Source: Streptomyces piniterrae (GTDB taxonomy: Bacteria; Actinomycetota; Actinomycetes; Streptomycetales; Streptomycetaceae). Taken from it: a stretch of 64,000 nucleotides of DNA. A program made the position numbers and the translations under genes. A model generated the notes under the pieces. That model ran no database searches, had not been told where the DNA came from, and saw only the letters and a list, made by a program, of their open reading frames with translations. Location: the NCBI RefSeq assembly GCF_005048155.1, contig NZ_SUMB01000009.1, positions 186,001 through 250,000 on the forward strand, written 5' to 3'. Every line of letters begins with the position of its first letter. The stretch's first letter is position 1. Shown here in pieces: positions 16,505 through 24,887 of the stretch.

Positions 16505-17764
16505 TCACCGGCGCCGCCCGCCAACGAGACTACGGTCCGTCAATACGCCGTCTCGTTCGGTGAGTTCGGCCTCGATGAGGTCCGCGGCGCGTGCGGTGCC
16601 GCCCTCTGCCGACATCTCGCGGCGGATCCGCTCGGCGGTCACCGCGACCTCCGGATCGTTCACAAGTGAGAACACTGCCTCACGCAGCGTCAGCGCGGTG
16701 ACTTCCGCCTTCGGCAAATGCCGGCCGACGCCGAGTGCCTGGAGCATGTCCGCGTTGCCGAACTGGTCGGCGGCTTGCGGCACACAGAGCATTGGCACCC
16801 CGTTCGCCAGGCCTTCCTGGCTGCCGCCCATTCCCGCGTGTGTGATGAAGGCGTCGGCCTGGCGGAGGATGGCGAGCTGCGGCACCCAGGAATACACCTC
16901 GAAGTTGCCCGGGATATCGCCGAGTTCGGACGGGTCGACGAACTTCCCGATTTGCAGCACCACATGCCAGTCGGGCAGATCACGGAATGCCTCGATGCAA
17001 GCCCGGTAGAAGCCGGGTTCGTTGGTGAAGGCGGAGCCGAGGGAGATCAGGAGAATCTTCGTGCCGGGCGCGCGGTTCGCCGGCCGCTGCCAGTCGCCCT
17101 GATGGGAGCGGTCGCCCTGGCAGGCGCCGACAAAGGTGTATACGGATTCGTCGACCTGGTCGGCATGTGGCTGCATGGCCCTGGGGATGAGGGCGAGGCA
17201 GCGGCGTGGGTGCGCCACCAGGCGGTCGGGGTCGGTGACCGACGCCATGTCGTGCTCTTCGAGCCAGGACCGGAAGCGCGCGTAGTACGCCCGGCCGCGC
17301 TCGGTGGCGCGCAGTTCGGCCCGTATCGGCTCCACCTCCGTCTCGTAGCCCTGCCAGGCGACCATGTTCGGGGAGAGCTGGATCGCCGGGACGTTCCAGC
17401 GGCGGGCCAGCAGGGGCGCCGGGTAGGCGGTGATGTCGTGGATGACCAGGTCGGGTTCGTCGCCGCGGTAGGCCTCGATGAGCTGCGGGAGTGCCTGGAT
17501 GCCGTCGTCGAGGAACGGCTCGATGTTGTCGATGAGTTCGGTGCCCCAGTCCTCCGGCGCGTCGTCGGTGGGGAGGGTGGAGTTCCACAGCCGAGGTTCG
17601 GCGCCGGTTTCCGCGACGAGGTCGGCGAAGGACGGCGGGATGGCGTAGGTGACGCGATGCCCGCGGGCGACGAGTTCCCGTACGACTTCCAGGCTCGGGT
17701 TGACGTGGCCGTGGGCCGCGATGCTGAACATCGCGATATGGGCGGGTTTTTGGGCGCGCGGCAT
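16505..17764 (-). CDS. Macrolide-family glycosyltransferase (MGT/OleD-like)
   Basis: A 419-residue GT1 (GT-B fold) enzyme. The N-terminal AHIAMFSIAAHGHVNPSLEVVRELVARGH is the acceptor-domain start of macrolide glycosyltransferases with the catalytic His. The C-terminal segment THAGMGGSQEGLANGVPMLCVPQAADQ is the nucleotide-sugar binding signature. Homologues inactivate macrolides with UDP-glucose (Mgt, OleD), so a detoxification or self-resistance role is likely. ATG 17764 follows AAGGAG. A palindromic operator lies about 70 bases upstream, implying inducible expression. Confidence 0.9.
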   Translation of the reverse strand: MPRAQKPAHIAMFSIAAHGHVNPSLEVVRELVARGHRVTYAIPPSFADLVAETGAEPRLWNSTLPTDDAPEDWGTELIDNIEPFLDDGIQALPQLIEAYRGDEPDLVIHDITAYPAPLLARRWNVPAIQLSPNMVAWQGYETEVEPIRAELRATERGRAYYARFRSWLEEHDMASVTDPDRLVAHPRRCLALIPRAMQPHADQVDESVYTFVGACQGDRSHQGDWQRPANRAPGTKILLISLGSAFTNEPGFYRACIEAFRDLPDWHVVLQIGKFVDPSELGDIPGNFEVYSWVPQLAILRQADAFITHAGMGGSQEGLANGVPMLCVPQAADQFGNADMLQALGVGRHLPKAEVTALTLREAVFSLVNDPEVAVTAERIRREMSAEGGTARAADLIEAELTERDGVLTDRSLVGGRRR

Positions 17765-17834
17765 GGCGGGCACACTCCTTGAGCGGTGCGGCGCGGGGCG
17801 GCCGCGCGGGGCAGGTGTACTCCGCGAGAGTAAG

Positions 17835-17851
17835 CGAGACGATACGTCTCG
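17835..17851. promoter_or_regulatory. CGAGACG-ATA-CGTCTCG operator
   Basis: A perfect 7-bp inverted repeat with a 3-base spacer, 71 bases upstream of the macrolide-type glycosyltransferase. Size and symmetry suit a TetR-family repressor. No TetR gene lies nearby, so the regulator would act from elsewhere. Confidence 0.6.
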
Positions 17852-17904
17852 TGCAATTTGGTTGTGCAGGCCGCGTGCGGCCGGTCCGGCTCCGCCCTCG
17901 CCGC

Positions 17905-19236
17905 TCAGCGCTGGTAGCGCGCCAGCACCAGATTCCCGTCCCGGACCAACCGCTTCCGTAGGGAGTCCAGATCGATCGCGCCGCTGTAGTACTCCTGCAG
18001 ACCGGGCGTCGCGATCTTGTCCTTCCACTCCGGATAGCCGCGTACGGACTGGGCGGGGGCGGAGCGCAGCGAGCCCGCCAGCGCGGTGCCGGCCGCCCAG
18101 TCGTACCTGGCGACCCGTAGCGCCGGGTCCTTCAGCGCCTCCTGACCGGTCGGCAGCATCCAGTCCCCCAGGGCGAGCCGGACCATGTTCGGCGGCCTGA
18201 GGAAGAAGTCGATGAAGGCCATCGCCTCCTCCTTGTGCGGGCAGTCCGCGGCGACCGACAGGGTCTGCGGGCTCACGCCCTGGTCCAGGCCCGTGCCCTG
18301 CGGTGCGGGCAGCACCGTCCAGTCGAAGCCCTTGGGCGCCTGCTGGGCGATCTGCTGACGGTAGGAGAACCCGAGCGGCACCATCGCGTACCGCCCGGCG
18401 AAGAAGCCCGGCAGGGTGTCGGAGCCGCCCATGCCCAGGGTCGTACGGGAGGCGGTGCGGTCGACGTTCAGCTGGTCGTGGATGGTGCGCGGCACCACCT
18501 GGTCGACGGCGTCGAAGCGGACCTCGACCTTGCCGTCCCGGTGGCGGTGGAAGACCTGGCTGCCCGTGGACAGGGCGAGGTTGAGGGTGGCGGAGACCGG
18601 CTCCTTCAACGGCCATGCGACGCCGTAGGTGCCGCCGCGGGTCAGCCGCTTCGCCGTCTCCTCGAACTCCTCCCAGGTCCAGGGGTGTTCGGGGGTCGGG
18701 ATGCGGGCGCCGGACCGCTTCAGGATCGTACGGTTCGCGATCAGCACCCGCGGTTCCTGGAGGAACGGGATGCCGTACACCCGGCCGTCGAACGTGCCGG
18801 TCTGCCAGCTCTGTTGCGGAATATCTCGCTTGAGGCGCGGCGGCAGCAGGGCGGTGAGGTCGGCGAGGTCGCCGCCGTAGGCGAAGTCGGCGAGGTCGTC
18901 GGAGGCGTCATGGATGATGTCGGGCGCCTCGCCGCCCTCGAAGGAGGTGAGCAGCTGGTCGTGGACGGTCGGCCAGGCGCCCTGGACGTATCGCACCTGC
19001 ACGTCCGGGTGCTTTCTGTTCCATTCGGCGACGAGTTGTCTGTTGGCCGTGACGGAGTCCTGCTGCCAGGCCAGTGACTGGAAGCGCAGGGTGATCCGGC
19101 CGCCGGTCCGGCGCCGGTCGTCGTCGGAGCAGCCGGGCAGCAGGGCCGCGGCGGGCAGCGCGGCGGCGGCCGCGAGCAGGCCCCGGCGGTGGATACGGGC
19201 GCGGGGCCGCGGCGCCGTGGGCTCGGGTCGTGGCAT
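17905..19236 (-). CDS. Carbohydrate ABC transporter substrate-binding lipoprotein
   Basis: A 443-residue family 1 extracellular solute-binding protein. The N terminus IHRRGLLAAAAALPAAALLPGC combines an arginine pair with a lipobox (LLPGC), so it may be exported by Tat and lipidated. The mature part has the family 1 fold typical of oligosaccharide binders. It is the last gene of a three-gene operon, and its start overlaps the permease stop by one base (TGATG). No ATPase is encoded; Streptomyces CUT1 systems usually share MsiK. Confidence 0.88.
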   Translation of the reverse strand: MPRPEPTAPRPRARIHRRGLLAAAAALPAAALLPGCSDDDRRRTGGRITLRFQSLAWQQDSVTANRQLVAEWNRKHPDVQVRYVQGAWPTVHDQLLTSFEGGEAPDIIHDASDDLADFAYGGDLADLTALLPPRLKRDIPQQSWQTGTFDGRVYGIPFLQEPRVLIANRTILKRSGARIPTPEHPWTWEEFEETAKRLTRGGTYGVAWPLKEPVSATLNLALSTGSQVFHRHRDGKVEVRFDAVDQVVPRTIHDQLNVDRTASRTTLGMGGSDTLPGFFAGRYAMVPLGFSYRQQIAQQAPKGFDWTVLPAPQGTGLDQGVSPQTLSVAADCPHKEEAMAFIDFFLRPPNMVRLALGDWMLPTGQEALKDPALRVARYDWAAGTALAGSLRSAPAQSVRGYPEWKDKIATPGLQEYYSGAIDLDSLRKRLVRDGNLVLARYQR

Positions 19237-20093
19237 CAGCTCTTCACCGCCCCGGCGAGCATCCCGCCCGTTATTCGCCGCTGGATGACAGCGAACAGGA
19301 GCAGGCTCGGGAGGGTGGCAAGAAGCGCGGCGGCGGCGAGTGGGCCGAGGTCGGCGACGCCCTCAGCCCCGAGGAAGTGGGTCAGCACGACCGGCAGCGT
19401 CTGTTTCTCGGGCGACTTGAGCAGTACCAGGGCGAAGAAGAACTCGTTCCAGGCGGTGATGAAGGCGAACAGTGCCGTGGCGACGATGCCCGGCGCGAGC
19501 AGCGGCGCGGTGACCGAGATCAGCGTACGGGCCCGGCCCGCGCCGTCCACGGCCGCCGCCTCCTCCAACTCCCGGGGAACGGCGCGGACATAGCCCGTCA
19601 GCATCCACAGGGCGAACGGCAGCGACCACACCACATAGACCATGACCAGACCGATCCGGGAGTCGATCAGCTGGAGCCCCTTCAGGATCAGGAACAGCGG
19701 GATGATCACCAGCACCAGGGGGAACGCCTGGCTGATCACCACCCAGCCGGTGGCCGCCCGCGAGAAGCGGTTGCGGAAGCGGGCGAGGACGTATGCCATC
19801 GGGGTCGCCAGCAGGATCGCCGTCACCGCGGATATCGCCGCCGCGAGCAGGCTGTTGCCCGCGGCCTCCAGCAGCGGCTGCTGGGCGAACGCCTGCCGGA
19901 AGTTCTCCAGGGTGGGCGCTTCGGGAATCCATGTGGGGTGGATGTCGGCCAGCTCGCGGGGCGGCTTGAACGCGGTGGAGATCAGCCAGAGGAAGGGAAA
20001 GGCGAGAAAGAGGAGATAGCAGAGGAGCGCGGCGTACTGGCCCGTACGGCCGGCGGTGCGCTTGAGGGCGGGGCGGCGGCTCACTTGGCTCAC
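19236..20093 (-). CDS. Carbohydrate ABC transporter permease (MalG-like)
   Basis: A 285-residue membrane permease with about six helices and the EAA loop ELEEAAAVDGAGRARTLISVTAPLLAPG. N-terminal STAFKPPREL is typical of the MalG-type subunit. GTG 20093 has GAGGAAAA just upstream and overlaps the stop of the partner permease (GTGA); a GTG nine bases later is a weaker choice. Confidence 0.9.
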   Translation of the reverse strand: MSQVSRRPALKRTAGRTGQYAALLCYLLFLAFPFLWLISTAFKPPRELADIHPTWIPEAPTLENFRQAFAQQPLLEAAGNSLLAAAISAVTAILLATPMAYVLARFRNRFSRAATGWVVISQAFPLVLVIIPLFLILKGLQLIDSRIGLVMVYVVWSLPFALWMLTGYVRAVPRELEEAAAVDGAGRARTLISVTAPLLAPGIVATALFAFITAWNEFFFALVLLKSPEKQTLPVVLTHFLGAEGVADLGPLAAAALLATLPSLLLFAVIQRRITGGMLAGAVKS

Positions 20094-21031
20094 TTTTCCT
20101 CGTCTCCCTTCAGCCGGCCGGCCAGGTAGACGGCCAGCAGGACCGAGATCACCGCGACCATCGCCAGGCCCATCGCCGCGGCGTATCCGAACTGCCCGTA
20201 ACGGAAGGCCTCTTCGTACGCGAAGAGCATCGGCAGCCGGGTCCGGCCGCCGGGGCCGCCGTCGGTCAGCACGAAGACCAGGGCGAAGGAGTTGAAGTTC
20301 CAGATGAAGTTGAGCGCGGTGATGGCGAGCGCGATGGGCCTGATGGCGGGCCAGGTCACGGTGCGGAAGCGGCGCCAGGCGCCGGCGCCGTCCATCGACG
20401 CGGCTTCGTGCAGCTCGCGCGGCACGTTCTGCAGGCCGGCCAGCAGCGAGACCGTGGTCTGCGGCATTCCGGCCCACACGCCGACGAGGATGACCGCGGG
20501 CAGGGCGGTGGCCAGCCCGCTCAGCCAGTCCGTGCCGTCGCCGGCCCCGGCCAGACCGAGACCGCGCAGCGTCTCGTTGAGCACACCGGCGTCCGGGTGG
20601 TAGACCAGCCGCCACATGATGCCGACGACGACCTCCGGCATCGCCCACGGGATGATCGCCAGGGCGCGGGCCAGCCAGCGCAGCCGCAGATCCAGGTTGA
20701 GCAGCAGCGCGAGGCCGAGGGCGAAGACGAACTGCGGGACGGTGACGCCGACGGCCCACACCAGGCCGATCCGGAACGAGTCCCAGAAGAGGGTGTCCTG
20801 CAGCAGATCGGAGAAGTTCAGCGCGCCCACCCACTGGGTGGGCTGGGTGCGGCCCGACTGGGCGTCGGTGAACGCCAGCCCGATGCCGTACAGCAGCGGT
20901 CCGACGCTCAGGACCAGGATGGGTAACAGCGCGGGCAGCACGAGGAACCACGCGCCATGGTCACGCCGGGGTCCGGCGAGGCGGCGGGAGCCGGCTGCGG
21001 GTGACCGCTGTGGCGCGGTCGTCGAGGTCAC
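20090..21031 (-). CDS. Carbohydrate ABC transporter permease (MalF-like)
   Basis: A 313-residue permease, first gene of the sugar import operon. About six helices and the EAA loop ELHEAASMDGAGAWRRFRTVTWPAIRP are present. GTG 21031 follows AAGGAG. The gene order permease-permease-binding protein is reversed compared with most CUT1 operons, where the binding protein comes first. Confidence 0.9.
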   Translation of the reverse strand: MTSTTAPQRSPAAGSRRLAGPRRDHGAWFLVLPALLPILVLSVGPLLYGIGLAFTDAQSGRTQPTQWVGALNFSDLLQDTLFWDSFRIGLVWAVGVTVPQFVFALGLALLLNLDLRLRWLARALAIIPWAMPEVVVGIMWRLVYHPDAGVLNETLRGLGLAGAGDGTDWLSGLATALPAVILVGVWAGMPQTTVSLLAGLQNVPRELHEAASMDGAGAWRRFRTVTWPAIRPIALAITALNFIWNFNSFALVFVLTDGGPGGRTRLPMLFAYEEAFRYGQFGYAAAMGLAMVAVISVLLAVYLAGRLKGDEEK

Positions 21032-21415
21032 GGCAGAGGCTCCTTAGGACGCGACTCGGCCCGGCGCTCCGCTGCGCGGCAGCCCGGCTTCCGTGGTGCG
21101 GTGACGCGGCGATGGCGGCGATGGCGGTGGTGGCGGTGACACGGTGACGGCGCTGGTGGCGACGTTTCGATGACCGGTGTGACGGCGGCCGGTGTGACGG
21201 CGGCCGGTACGTCCGCGATCCGCGCGCACTCCCGCACTCGGCGCTCCAAGAGCCGCCCCCCTCTCCCCCGTTGACCGCAGCCGGCCGCCGTCATCGTCGT
21301 GAGGGCCGCCACCGCCGTCAAGGCTCCCGCCGGTATCCACGAGGGATCTCCCCACCTGGGAGGTCTTCCGCACCTGCGACACTGGTCGCGATCACGCACC
21401 GCAGGAGGCAGCACG
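21032..21415. other. Divergent intergenic region with short repeats
   Basis: About 384 bases between the sugar ABC operon and the kinase-like gene. It contains GATGGCGG/TGGTGGCGG microrepeats (about 21110-21150) and a 15-bp tandem repeat (21174-21203). Promoters for both directions must lie here, but I cannot place them with confidence. Confidence 0.5.
21174..21203. repeat. 15-bp tandem repeat, two copies
   Basis: Two exact copies of CCGGTGTGACGGCGG in tandem plus a partial third (CCGGT), upstream of the sugar ABC operon. This may be a regulator site or slippage product. Confidence 0.6.
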
Positions 21416-22306
21416 ATGACCGAACCGAGCCCCGGCGCCTTCACGGAGGCGCGCGCCCGTGGCGTCCTGGCCGCGGCCGGGCTGCCCGGCGCGGCGGCCG
21501 GTGCCCAGCTGCTGGCACTCGGCGAGAACGCGGTCTTCGCGCTGGGCGACAGCGGTCCGGTCGTACGGGTGGGCCGCAGCGCGGAACTCCTGGAGCGCGC
21601 CGAGCGGGAACTCGCGGTGGCGCGGTGGCTGGCGGCCGAAAACGTACCGGCCGTACGGGCCGCCGAGCCCGTGGCCACCTTGGTCGACGGGCATCCGGTG
21701 ACGTACTGGCACCGGCTGCCGGAGGCCGTACGCCCCGCGGGGCCGGGCGATCTCGCCGCGCTGCTCACGCGCGTCCACGCGCTGCCGGAACCGCCTTTCG
21801 CACTCCCCCGGCGCGAGCTGCTGGGCGGCGTCGAGCGCTGGCTGCGGCTGGCCGGCGACGCCGTGTCGGCGCAGGACGCGGAGTATCTGCGCGGGCGGCG
21901 GGACGCGTTCGCGGCGGCCGCCACCGCGCTGGAGCCACGGCTTCCCCGCGGCCCCATCCACGGCGACGCGCTGCCCCGCAACGTCCATGTCGGGCCCGAC
22001 GGACCGGTGCTGGTCGACCTGGAAACCTTTGCCTCCGATCTGCGCGAGCACGACCTCGTCGTGATGGCCCTGAGCCGGGATCGCTACGGCCTGACGGCGG
22101 ACGCGTACGACACGTTCGTATCGGTCTATGGCTGGGACGTACGGGACTGGGAGGGCTGCGCGGTGCTGCGTGGCGCCCGGGAGACGGCGAGCTGTGCCTG
22201 GGTTTCCCAGCACGCGCCCGGAAACCCGGCGGCCCGCGAGGAGTTCCGGCGCCGGATCGCCTCCTTGCGCGAGAAGGACGAGACGGTGCGGTGGTATCCG
22301 TTCTGA
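21416..22306 (+). CDS. APH-type phosphotransferase
   Basis: A 296-residue aminoglycoside phosphotransferase/choline kinase-fold protein. The catalytic loop IHGDALPRNVHVG matches HGDxxxxN, and VLVDLE supplies the metal-binding Asp. It probably phosphorylates a small hydroxylated metabolite or antibiotic; nothing indicates the substrate. ATG 21416 follows GGAGG. Confidence 0.8.
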   Translation: MTEPSPGAFTEARARGVLAAAGLPGAAAGAQLLALGENAVFALGDSGPVVRVGRSAELLERAERELAVARWLAAENVPAVRAAEPVATLVDGHPVTYWHRLPEAVRPAGPGDLAALLTRVHALPEPPFALPRRELLGGVERWLRLAGDAVSAQDAEYLRGRRDAFAAAATALEPRLPRGPIHGDALPRNVHVGPDGPVLVDLETFASDLREHDLVVMALSRDRYGLTADAYDTFVSVYGWDVRDWEGCAVLRGARETASCAWVSQHAPGNPAAREEFRRRIASLREKDETVRWYPF

Positions 22307-22400
22307 GGACCTGAGCCGGGCACGCGTGCGGTGCGGCGGCTCGCTCACCCCTGATACGGACGCTCAACTCCGATACGGACGCTCAGAACTGGGACGGCCC

Positions 22401-23114
22401 TCAGCGCTGGTACGGAATCAGCGGCCAGGAGGCCTCGACTATCGCCTGTGGGTCGCCGGAGCGCCGCAAATACGCCTGGAACGAGGCGGCTTGTTCGGCG
22501 GCGGCCTCCTCCTGGAGGGTGTGCAGGGCGCGGGGCGACGGGAGGGCGACGGCCGGGTACTTCTCGCCGATGCGCCGGGCGACGCCGGCCGCGGCGACCG
22601 CGTCGGCCCCCGCCTCATGCGCGCCGTCCAGCCGCACGCCGTAATGATCGCAGAGCGCCTGGAGTGCGCGCTTGCCCTTGCGGTAGCGGTCCACATGCTT
22701 GTCCAGCACCAGCGGATCGATGACCGGCGCGAGCGGGCCGCCGAGCCGCTCGGACAGCGTCTTCACGTCATGGCGCCGGCACTCGCGGTCGAGGAGCGAG
22801 AGGTCATATCGGGCATTCATCACGACCAGCGGGATATCCTCGCGCAGCACATCGGCCAGCGCCTCGGTGATCTCCTCTATCGCCGTCGCCGGCGGTCGGC
22901 CGTGCTCTTGGACATATGCGGTCGAAATGCCGTGAATAGCCGCTGCTTCATCAGGGATCGGCACGCCGGGATCGAGCAGCCAGGACTGCTTGCCGGCCGC
23001 CCGGCCGTCGCCCTCCAGCCGGATCAGCGCGGCGGTGACGATGCGGTCCCGCTCGACGTCGGTGCCCGTCGTCTCCAGGTCGAAGCCGACCAACAGCTCC
23101 TGATGCCAACTCAT
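22401..23114 (-). CDS. DEDDh 3'-5' exonuclease
   Basis: A 237-residue exonuclease of the DnaQ (Pol III epsilon) superfamily. Exo I is FDLETTG, Exo II NARYDLSLLD and Exo III HEAGADA with the catalytic His five residues before the Asp. It is a stand-alone proofreading-type nuclease, common in actinobacteria, for DNA or RNA 3' ends. ATG 23114 follows GGAGG. Confidence 0.88.
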   Translation of the reverse strand: MSWHQELLVGFDLETTGTDVERDRIVTAALIRLEGDGRAAGKQSWLLDPGVPIPDEAAAIHGISTAYVQEHGRPPATAIEEITEALADVLREDIPLVVMNARYDLSLLDRECRRHDVKTLSERLGGPLAPVIDPLVLDKHVDRYRKGKRALQALCDHYGVRLDGAHEAGADAVAAAGVARRIGEKYPAVALPSPRALHTLQEEAAAEQAASFQAYLRRSGDPQAIVEASWPLIPYQR

Positions 23115-23214
23115 TGCGGCCTCCTTCGGTGGTACATCCCCCGTTGCTCGAACACTCTCGCACGCACCACTGACAATCGACCGGCGGGCCGTCCCGCCAG
23201 GCCCGGAACGAAGG

Positions 23215-23250
23215 CCCGAACCAGACCCCGAACCAGAACCCGAACCAGGC
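23215..23250. repeat. 12-bp tandem repeat, three copies
   Basis: Three consecutive CCCGAACCAG(A/G)(A/C) units between the exonuclease and dehydrogenase genes, ending 22 bases before the dehydrogenase start. This may be replication slippage or a binding-site array. Confidence 0.7.
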
Positions 23251-23272
23251 CCGCCGCCCTAGGCTGACCGTC

Positions 23273-24100
23273 ATGGACCTACGACTCGCAGGACACGGCG
23301 CGCTGGTGACGGGCAGCAGTTCGGGGATCGGTGCGACGATCGCCGAAACGCTGGCGGACGAAGGGTGCGATGTCCTCGTCCACGGACGGGACGCGGCGGC
23401 CGCGGCGGCCGTCGCCGAGCGGATCGCGGCCCGCGGCGTACGCGCCGAAGTGGTGCTCGGCGATCTGACGGAACCGGGCATCGCCGAGCAGGTCGCGGTC
23501 ACCGCACGCGACTTCGGGGCCCGCATCCTGGTCAACAACGCCGGTCCGTTCGCCGAACACGACTGGGAGAGTTCCCGGCCGTCCGACTGGCGGGCCGCGT
23601 TCGAGGGCAACGTCCTGCCGACCGTACGGGTCACCCAGTCCCTGCTGCCGTCGCTGCGCACACACGGCTGGGGCCGCGTGATCACCATCGGCAGCCGGGC
23701 GGTACGGACACCGCTGCCCAACATGGTCACGTACTCCGCGGCCAAGGCGGCCGTGGTGAACATGACCACGAGCCTGGCCCGGCATCTGGCCGGCACCGGG
23801 GTCACCGCGAACTGTGTGAGCCCCGGCGTGATCGCCACCCCCTCCATGCACCGGATGTTCGAGGAGCGCGCGGCAGAGGAGCGCGCGGCGTCGGACGGGC
23901 ACGAGCACGGGGACGGCGCGAAGGGGGCGGCCGAGGCAGCCGAGGCGGCCATCGTCGCGGAGTACGCGCCGAACCCCTCCGGGCGGCTGGGACGCCCGGA
24001 GGACATCGCCGCCGCGGTCGCCTACCTCGCCAGCCCGGTCGCCGACTACGTCAACGGCATAGAGCTCCGGGTCGACGGCGGCATCACCGGCACGCCGTAG
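23273..24100 (+). CDS. Short-chain dehydrogenase/reductase
   Basis: A 275-residue classical SDR. The cofactor motif is TGSSSGIG, the structural motif NNAG, catalytic Tyr-Lys are in YSAAK, and the catalytic Ser lies in TIGSR. An Ala/Glu-rich insert (about residues 200-230) precedes the C-terminal YVNGIELRVDGGITGTP. The cofactor could be NAD(H) or NADP(H); the substrate is unknown. It ends convergently with the lasso B2 gene. Confidence 0.85.
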   Translation: MDLRLAGHGALVTGSSSGIGATIAETLADEGCDVLVHGRDAAAAAAVAERIAARGVRAEVVLGDLTEPGIAEQVAVTARDFGARILVNNAGPFAEHDWESSRPSDWRAAFEGNVLPTVRVTQSLLPSLRTHGWGRVITIGSRAVRTPLPNMVTYSAAKAAVVNMTTSLARHLAGTGVTANCVSPGVIATPSMHRMFEERAAEERAASDGHEHGDGAKGAAEAAEAAIVAEYAPNPSGRLGRPEDIAAAVAYLASPVADYVNGIELRVDGGITGTP

Positions 24101-24186
24101 GGCGGCGCATGTTCATCCCCTGCGGCGAAGTGCCCTCCGCGGACGCCGACGTGGCCTGATGCCGGGCCACTTGGCGAGCGACGTGC

Positions 24187-24639
24187 TCATCCGCCCGCGC
24201 CGACCCCTGCCTTCTCCTCGCTCCCCCGCAGCGGGTGTATGGAGATCAGCGGTTTGAAGTGGCCCTTGGGGTGGGGCTCGCCGATGGGCCGGCCGTCGAC
24301 TTCCACCCAGGCGTGGGCGGCGAAGGGGTGGGTACGTACGCCCGTGCACCACGTGGGCCAGACGCCGCGGGTGCGACAGAGCAGGGCGGTGGCGATGGAG
24401 CGTTGCAGGCAGCCCTGGCCGGCGCAGCGCAGGCTGACCGAGACCACCGCCTCACGGGCCGCGAGGGTCTGGTCGGCCGTGGCCGGGGCCGCGCCGCGGC
24501 GGGCGAATTCAAGGACGGTGCGCAGCCGGGCGGGTTTGGCCTTGGCGAGCAGGCGAGCGATGCCGACCGCCACCAGGGGCACCAGGCGACGGTGCGGAGG
24601 CAGCCGGCGCCGCTCGGCCAGCGCGACGGGCATGCTCAC
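24187..24639 (-). CDS. Lasso peptide leader peptidase B2 (locus 1)
   Basis: A 150-residue transglutaminase-like cysteine protease that removes the lasso leader. Catalytic Cys lies in GCLQRSIA and His/Asp in AHAWVEVDG, the lasso B2 signature. GTG 24639 overlaps the B1 stop by 4 bases. It is the last gene of the A-C-B1-B2 operon encoding an anantin-like peptide. Confidence 0.92.
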   Translation of the reverse strand: MSMPVALAERRRLPPHRRLVPLVAVGIARLLAKAKPARLRTVLEFARRGAAPATADQTLAAREAVVSVSLRCAGQGCLQRSIATALLCRTRGVWPTWCTGVRTHPFAAHAWVEVDGRPIGEPHPKGHFKPLISIHPLRGSEEKAGVGAGG

Positions 24640-24887
24640 GCGATCACCAGCTCCGCGCCGCGCAGTTGCTCGATCACGGTGGTGACGTCCCGCTCGGCCC
24701 TGGGCCGGTCTATCCGGTGCCGGGTCGCGACGCCGGCCGCGATGTCGTCGGGGTCGTGGCCGTCGAGGAGTTGCCGTAGTACGTGCGCTCCGGTGGCGTT
24801 GAGCTGCCAGTACCGTCCGGTGCGTTCGTTGAGCAGCACGGTCCCGTCGTCGGTGTCGGTGGAGACCACGTCAGGATGCAGACGCAT
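24636..24887 (-). CDS. Lasso peptide recognition protein B1 (locus 1, PqqD-like RRE)
   Basis: An 83-residue RiPP recognition element. PqqD features are VLLNERTGRYWQLNATGAHVLRQLLDG and the following helical half. It binds the precursor leader and presents it to the B2 protease. It overlaps the cyclase end by 17 bases and the B2 start by 4. Confidence 0.9.
   Translation of the reverse strand: MRLHPDVVSTDTDDGTVLLNERTGRYWQLNATGAHVLRQLLDGHDPDDIAAGVATRHRIDRPRAERDVTTVIEQLRGAELVIA

Noticed and set aside
16505..18616. 703-codon frame as a single protein
   Set aside because: Only the part from MPRAQKPAH (17764) matches a glycosyltransferase; the upstream part overlaps the binding-protein gene out of frame and crosses the operator.
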